IMG/VR virus record: IMGVR_UViG_3300037421_000101 | Location: 1-30,713 of that record | Direction: 5' to 3' (one strand) | Source of the DNA: a virus | DNA: 30,713 bases | Part shown: piece by piece, positions 27,173 through 30,713 of the stretch | Numbering within the stretch: the first letter of the stretch is position 1 | Layout of the letters: each line of letters starts with the position of its first letter | Notes under the pieces: generated by a model | Told to the model about the DNA's origin: nothing | Database searches by the model: none | The model's input: only the letters and a program-made list of their open reading frames with translations | Position numbers and translations under genes: made by a program

Positions 27173-27721
27173 ATGGACACGACCGTCAACGCCGAGCCCG
27201 CCCCGGTCATCACCATCGACGGGCCGAACGACTGGCTCGCCGCCGCCCCCGGCTGGCGCCCCTACCGGGACACCAGGTGGGGCAGGCACAAGAACGCCCA
27301 GGTCTACCGGGCCCGCCAGTACCTCGCGCAGCGGGTGGACGGCGGCGGCAGCGGCACGGAAACCGTGTTCCGCCGCGCAGCCGTCATCCTCGCCGCCAGG
27401 CCCGGCGCGCCCGAACTGGAACGGATGCTCGGCATCCGCGCCGCCCTGGACCTGGAAGGCCAGGACGTCAGGTGCCGCGACTGCCGGAAGACGTGGCAGT
27501 GCCAGCCCGCAGAACCGTGCTACGAGGCCGGGCCGGACGGCGGCCTGTGCCTGGCGTGCATGCTCGCCGAGACGCGCCGGGACGTGGCCGTGCCCGCGAT
27601 CGAGGCGACGGCGGTCACCGGGCCCGCGAAGCCCCGCGCCAAGGCACGCGCCAAGGCCAAGGCCGACGCGGACGACGCTGACGCGGCGGGCGGCACGGCC
27701 ACCGAGACGGGAGAATCCTGA
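27173..27721 (+). CDS. zinc-ribbon protein with Lys/Ala-rich tail
   Basis: The protein has 182 residues from ATG 27173. A helical middle (TETVFRRAAVILAARPGAPELERML) is followed by CRDCRKTWQC...CYEAGPDGGLCLACM, a Cys-rich ribbon. A basic/acidic low-complexity end follows (KPRAKARAKAKADADDADAA). The tail may bind DNA non-specifically. Function unknown. Confidence 0.65.
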   Translation: MDTTVNAEPAPVITIDGPNDWLAAAPGWRPYRDTRWGRHKNAQVYRARQYLAQRVDGGGSGTETVFRRAAVILAARPGAPELERMLGIRAALDLEGQDVRCRDCRKTWQCQPAEPCYEAGPDGGLCLACMLAETRRDVAVPAIEATAVTGPAKPRAKARAKAKADADDADAAGGTATETGES

Positions 27722-27864
27722 TGGCCAGAACCTTTGTCGGCGTCAAGAAATGCGAAAGGCCCGGCTGTGACAAGCAGGCCGTATGGGACTGGACGCCGCG
27801 CATGATGTACCTGTGTGACGAGCATGCGGCAGACTGCGACCTAAGCGACCTTGAGGAACTGTGA
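27721..27864 (+). CDS. 47-residue zinc-ribbon protein
   Basis: MARTFVGVKKCERPGCDKQA... has CxxxxC and, later, LCDEH, a likely Cys3His zinc site, then an acidic end. The start overlaps the previous stop (TGATG) and the stop overlaps the next start (GTGA), which supports it despite its size. Small C..C...CxxH proteins of this type are common in actinobacteria. Function unknown. Confidence 0.65.
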   Translation: MARTFVGVKKCERPGCDKQAVWDWTPRMMYLCDEHAADCDLSDLEEL

Positions 27865-28445
27865 CCGCTGACAGCCTCGCCGCGTCCTGCGCTGACCTGG
27901 CCCGCTGGCTGCCCGCCGCGACCGTCCTCACCCGCCATCCCGACACCGACGGCAGCACCGGCAGCGGCCAGCCCGGCAGCCGGCCGCCGTGGAACACCGC
28001 CGCCGCGAACGCCGTCACCGACGCCGCTGAAGGCGTCCGCCGCCTCGAGGCGTCACTGCGCCGCGACGTCACCGGCCGCCCCGGGCGCAGGCGCGGCGGC
28101 TCCGACGCCAACACGGCCGCGGCGCTGAAAGCGATCGAGAACCTCGGCCGGCATCCCGAAGCGGACGCCTACACGGCGTACAGGTGCCTGCAGCGGTGGA
28201 CGCGGGCGATCCAGCAGCTGCCCGCCGTGGACGAGGCTGAACCGTGGCGGCGGGTGCCCGCAAAGTGCCCGTACTGCGGGTTCGCGATGCTGCGGATACA
28301 GGCGCGGCTGGGGCGCGTCGCATGCCTGCGCGGCGGCGGCGCCTGCACCGACGGCGACGGACGGCCCCCCGTCGGGCAGCTCGACGTGTCACAGCTCACC
28401 GGCGACCCGCTGATCCGCTGGGCGGACGGATTGGTGGCACCATGA
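27861..28445 (+). CDS. conserved actinophage early protein with zinc ribbon
   Basis: The protein has 194 residues from GTG 27861. The N-terminal half is helical (LRRDVTGRPGRRRGGSDANT, a segment typical of a widespread phage hypothetical). The C-terminal half has CPYCGFAMLRIQ...RVACLRGGGAC, a ribbon-like metal site. The overlap with the endonuclease VII gene is ATGA. Function unknown. Confidence 0.68.
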   Translation: MTADSLAASCADLARWLPAATVLTRHPDTDGSTGSGQPGSRPPWNTAAANAVTDAAEGVRRLEASLRRDVTGRPGRRRGGSDANTAAALKAIENLGRHPEADAYTAYRCLQRWTRAIQQLPAVDEAEPWRRVPAKCPYCGFAMLRIQARLGRVACLRGGGACTDGDGRPPVGQLDVSQLTGDPLIRWADGLVAP

Positions 28446-29017
28446 GCCCTGAGGGGAAACGCGAGTACAGGCGTCGCTACTACCAGGCAAACCGCGATCG
28501 AATCCGCGAACAATCACGTCAGTGGTACGCCGCAAACACGGAGCAAGCCAAGGAGACTTCGCGGCGATATCAGAAGGCCAATCGCGAACAGAGGCGCGAG
28601 ATCGAGCGCAGGTGGCGTGAAGCAAACCCGGAGAGGGCGCGAGCGAGCACGCAGAGGTACCGCCGGACAGCGAAGGCCCGTTTCGCGATAGAGATTCGGA
28701 AGCACGGACCGGCGATCCATGAATACTGGGCAGTGACGTGGGAACGGCAGGACGGCAGATGCTACCTATGCACCGACCCGCTCGATCTTGATAAGGCGTG
28801 GGAGGTCCACATCGACCACGACCATTCCTGCTGTCCCACTGGACGCACTTGCCCGTATTGTCGACGCGGGCTAGCTTGTCGGCGCTGCAACACGCTGATC
28901 GGCCACGTTAACGATGACCCTGACCTTCTGCGGAAGATCGCTGACAACCTTGAACCCGTCCTCATGGCAACCCGTAAGCGACTCGCGATAAAGCCCGTCC
29001 AAGATGTACTTTGCTGA
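28442..29017 (+). CDS. recombination endonuclease VII-like protein
   Basis: The protein has 191 residues. Residues 10-70 are four 15-residue helical repeats (RRYYQANRDRIREQS-type, each with Tyr/Trp and Ala-Asn). The His-Me finger follows: CYLC (107-110), HIDHDHSC (123-130), CRRGLACRRCN (140-150), LIGHVNDDP. In T4 this enzyme resolves branched DNA before packaging. Codon use is lower in GC than in neighbours, suggesting later acquisition. ATGA links it to the gene before. Confidence 0.88.
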   Translation: MSPEGKREYRRRYYQANRDRIREQSRQWYAANTEQAKETSRRYQKANREQRREIERRWREANPERARASTQRYRRTAKARFAIEIRKHGPAIHEYWAVTWERQDGRCYLCTDPLDLDKAWEVHIDHDHSCCPTGRTCPYCRRGLACRRCNTLIGHVNDDPDLLRKIADNLEPVLMATRKRLAIKPVQDVLC

Positions 29018-29049
29018 CGATTCCCGCACCATGACCCGCATACGGCACC

Positions 29050-29277
29050 ATGTACACCATGGAAACGGTCGCGCTGACGCTGAGCGAAGCGGCCGCCATC
29101 CTCGACCCGCCCGTCACCGCCGACCAGCTCCGCGCCATCGTCACCGCGCTCGGCTGGAAACCCGCCGGGAACCGGCACACCGGCAAGCGCGGGCGGCCAT
29201 GGCCCGTCTACGACGCCGGGGAACTGCTCAAGCTTCATGCGGCGCTCGTTCCCTTTCTCGCCAATAACCGTGCATAA
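29050..29277 (+). CDS. helix-turn-helix protein
   Basis: The protein has 75 residues from ATG 29050, or 72 from ATG 29059; neither has a clear binding site. LTLSEAAAILDPPVTADQLRAIVTALGW and GRPWPVYDAGELLKLHAAL form a MerR/HTH_17-like unit. It may control late genes to its right. Confidence in function is low. Confidence 0.6.
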   Translation: MYTMETVALTLSEAAAILDPPVTADQLRAIVTALGWKPAGNRHTGKRGRPWPVYDAGELLKLHAALVPFLANNRA

Positions 29278-29283
29278 TGGGCG

Positions 29284-29314
29284 CGAGACCTCATGCCCTG
29301 AAACGGGCTGAGGT
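29284..29314 (+). promoter_or_regulatory. hairpin before the small membrane peptide gene
   Basis: AGACCTCA (29284-29291) pairs with TGAGGTCT (29307-29314), with an inner GCCC/GGGC stem (29293-29296 and 29303-29306) and a TGAAAC loop. It follows the HTH gene by few bases and precedes ATG 29343. Only TCT follows the stem, so it is either a weak terminator or a leader structure. CATAAT just upstream (29273-29278) could be a -10 box. Confidence 0.5.
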
Positions 29315-29342
29315 CTTCTGCGTACCAGCCCACGGAGGCATC

Positions 29343-29435
29343 ATGACGACCCTGCAGGCGTGGATCCTGATCATCCTGGTCGGCATCATCGCGCTGGCCT
29401 ACCTCGTCGGCCTGTTCCGCGGCCGCGCCGCATAG
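29343..29435 (+). CDS. 30-residue single-span membrane peptide
   Basis: The peptide MTTLQAWILIILVGIIALAY... is one membrane helix with a short basic end (FRGRAA). CACGGAGG 5 bases before ATG 29343 is a strong site. The stop overlaps the next start by one base. A small membrane regulator or antiholin is possible; no evidence decides. Confidence 0.6.
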   Translation: MTTLQAWILIILVGIIALAYLVGLFRGRAA

Positions 29436-29746
29436 TGAGCTTCTGGCCGTACGGGTTCACCAGTGCCGACCGCGCGGTACTCAACGGACTCGCGGCATCC
29501 GTGAAAACCATCACTGCGACACTGGGGAAAATCATGAGCGAAGACGCTGCCATCGCCGCGACCGCCGCTGACATCGAGGCGGACGTGACCGCGCTCAAGG
29601 CGTCGATGGCGTCCTCGGCCGCGCTGATCGCCAGCCTGCAGGCCGAGATCGCCGCCGGCACCGCATCAGTATCGGCAGCCACTATGGCCGCCCTGGCGCA
29701 GGCCAAGACCGACCTGGACGCGGTAGCCGCACCGCCAGCTGCGTAA
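29435..29746 (+). CDS. Ala-rich coiled-coil protein
   Basis: The protein has 103 residues from GTG 29435, coupled to the previous stop. After a short start (MSFWPYGFTSADRAVLNGLA) it is an Ala-rich heptad-like helix (AADIEADVTALKASMASSAALIASLQAEIAAGTASV). A shorter form could begin at ATG 29534 (GGGGAAAATC upstream). Such proteins occur in phages near the terminase end. Function unknown. Confidence 0.6.
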   Translation: MSFWPYGFTSADRAVLNGLAASVKTITATLGKIMSEDAAIAATAADIEADVTALKASMASSAALIASLQAEIAAGTASVSAATMAALAQAKTDLDAVAAPPAA

Positions 29747-29749
29747 ACC

Positions 29750-30106
29750 ATGCCGCGCTGGCTGATCCTGCTCGCCGTCGTGCTCGTGGCGCGCACGCGC
29801 AACTGGCAGCGGTACGCACGGCGCGGCACCACAGCGCAGCGCGGCTACGACCACCGTCACCAGGCCGAGCGCGAGCGACGGCTGCTGCGCTACCGTCCCG
29901 GCGACAGGTGCGCTCACGGCGGCGAGCAGATGTGGTGGTGGCCGCTCACCGTGGCGCGCAGATTCCTTGACCTGCCGCACAACGCCGACCGCAGCGGCTA
30001 CCTGCCGGGACTGGCGTGCCGCAGGCACAACCGCGGCGAAGGTGCCACCCGCGGCAACCTGATGCGCGGCGCCGTGCGGCAGTGGCAGGCGTCGCGGCAG
30101 TGGTGA
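29750..30106 (+). CDS. HNH endonuclease-like protein
   Basis: The protein has 118 residues. RRGTTAQRGYDHRHQAERERRL and DLPHNADRSGYLPGLACRRHNRG follow the pattern of small HNH nucleases encoded beside phage terminases. The order His - Asn/Asp - His is recognisable, though only one of the usual Cys pairs remains (CAHGGEQ; LACRRH). These enzymes help terminase cut at cos. A hydrophobic N-terminus (WLILLAVVLVA) is odd for this family. The terminase genes would be expected just right of the window. Confidence 0.62.
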   Translation: MPRWLILLAVVLVARTRNWQRYARRGTTAQRGYDHRHQAERERRLLRYRPGDRCAHGGEQMWWWPLTVARRFLDLPHNADRSGYLPGLACRRHNRGEGATRGNLMRGAVRQWQASRQW

Positions 30107-30125
30107 GCGGCTTAGACTGGCCAGC

Positions 30126-30590
30126 ATGCGGATCACCACGGGACGCGCCCGTGTACTGAACAGCGCCCGTCCGGCCTGGGTGATGGTCGGCCTGGAATGG
30201 GACGGCCCCGGCGTTCTGCTGATGGCCAGCGACCGGCTGTCACGCGCGCAACTGGACTTCGAGGCGCGGCGGTACGACTTCCGCGACATCGCGGACATGC
30301 TGGCGAACTTCACGCCGTCACTGGCGCTGACGGCGATCATCGACACCCGTCCGGCTGCAGGCCGCAAGGACGGCTACGTGCTGATCGCGGCACCGGACTG
30401 GGTGCAGGCCATGCAGGAACTCTTCGGCGAGTGGACGCCAGAGCCGGAACAGCACGCGCTGCCCGCAGCACCAGACGGCGGCGAGCAGCACGCCAGTGGC
30501 GACGGTCAAGCGCACACGACGGTTGCACCTGGCGCAGTTGCCATTGCAAACAGCGCAGCAGTCACGCGCAGTGACCACGGTCGTCAGTGA
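30126..30590 (+). CDS. hypothetical protein with disordered C-terminus
   Basis: The protein has 154 residues. The first 100 form an alpha/beta fold (VMVGLEWDGPGVLLMASDRLSRAQLDFEARRY and APDWVQAMQELFGEW) and the rest is polar and disordered. TAGACT at 30113-30118 is 7 bases before ATG 30126 and no ribosome site is seen, which suggests a leaderless transcript, although no -35 is clear. The family is not recognised. Confidence 0.6.
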   Translation: MRITTGRARVLNSARPAWVMVGLEWDGPGVLLMASDRLSRAQLDFEARRYDFRDIADMLANFTPSLALTAIIDTRPAAGRKDGYVLIAAPDWVQAMQELFGEWTPEPEQHALPAAPDGGEQHASGDGQAHTTVAPGAVAIANSAAVTRSDHGRQ

Positions 30591-30713
30591 CCGCGACCTG
30601 ACCACCCGCTGACCACCCTCTGGGAACTGACTGCCATCCACTGATCTACCACCCCGCAAGTCTCTGACCTGCGAAAACGAATCGCGTTATGAAATCGTGA
30701 CAGGTCAGTCGAC
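30591..30713. other. non-coding right end with short repeats
   Basis: No gene is seen. CTGACCACCC occurs at 30598-30607 and 30609-30618. The end is lower in GC (30675-30700) and may hold a promoter or cos-type region, but this cannot be decided within the window. Confidence 0.4.

Overview
The window is a stretch of a temperate siphovirus (or a closely related phage-plasmid) of a GC-rich actinomycete. The evidence is high GC with strong third-position GC bias, GTG/TTG starts, ATGA/GTGA gene overlaps, and actinobacterial family signatures (WhiB, DUF397, DUF6221, DUF2637). The host genus cannot be fixed from sequence alone; Streptomyces or a relative is a reasonable inference.

Layout. (1) 1-6963, rightward: end of the tail module. 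It has a tail assembly chaperone with an apparent -1 frameshift extension, a gp10-like protein, a 1054-residue tape measure protein carrying a lytic transglycosylase domain, one minor tail/baseplate protein and two small distal tail proteins. A DUF6221 gene sits inside on the opposite strand. (2) 6984-10817, rightward: coiled-coil membrane protein, holin candidate, a secreted IPT/TIG protein, a phospholipase D-like protein, a small secreted repeat protein, a permuted NlpC/P60-like protein, a strong intrinsic terminator, then a GH25 lysozyme. (3) 17193-10784, leftward: an unusual block with an operator-controlled promoter, four small genes (one ribbon-helix-helix), a DUF2637 (SpdB-like) membrane protein, an FtsK/SpoIIIE-TraB-like ATPase and an HNH protein. 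It ends in nine very small, often Cys-rich genes, including a DUF397 protein with a fourfold repeated motif. (4) 17200-19023: candidate attP arm sites, a small chimeric gene and a tyrosine integrase. (5) 19450-20451: immunity switch with divergent, apparently leaderless promoters, then an excisionase-like gene. (6) 20544-30590, rightward: early operon with another MerR/excisionase-like protein, WhiB fused to a Cys-containing tail, a YqaJ exonuclease and RecT recombination pair, and a replication initiator whose gene contains five iterons (a lambda-O-like origin). It continues with a possible helicase loader, zinc-ribbon proteins, endonuclease VII and an HNH nuclease of the kind usually found next to terminase.

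How it fits together. The order tail - lysis - leftward cassette - int - immunity - recombination/replication - HNH reads like a non-integrated phage genome, because lysis and integrase genes are continuous across the presumed attP. The most unusual part is region 3. It pairs a DUF2637 protein with an FtsK-family ATPase, as in actinomycete conjugative plasmids and AICEs, inside an otherwise normal phage, under a promoter covered by two copies of a near-palindromic operator. Many genes too short for routine gene calling were found by reading strand, ribosome binding sites and stop/start overlaps.
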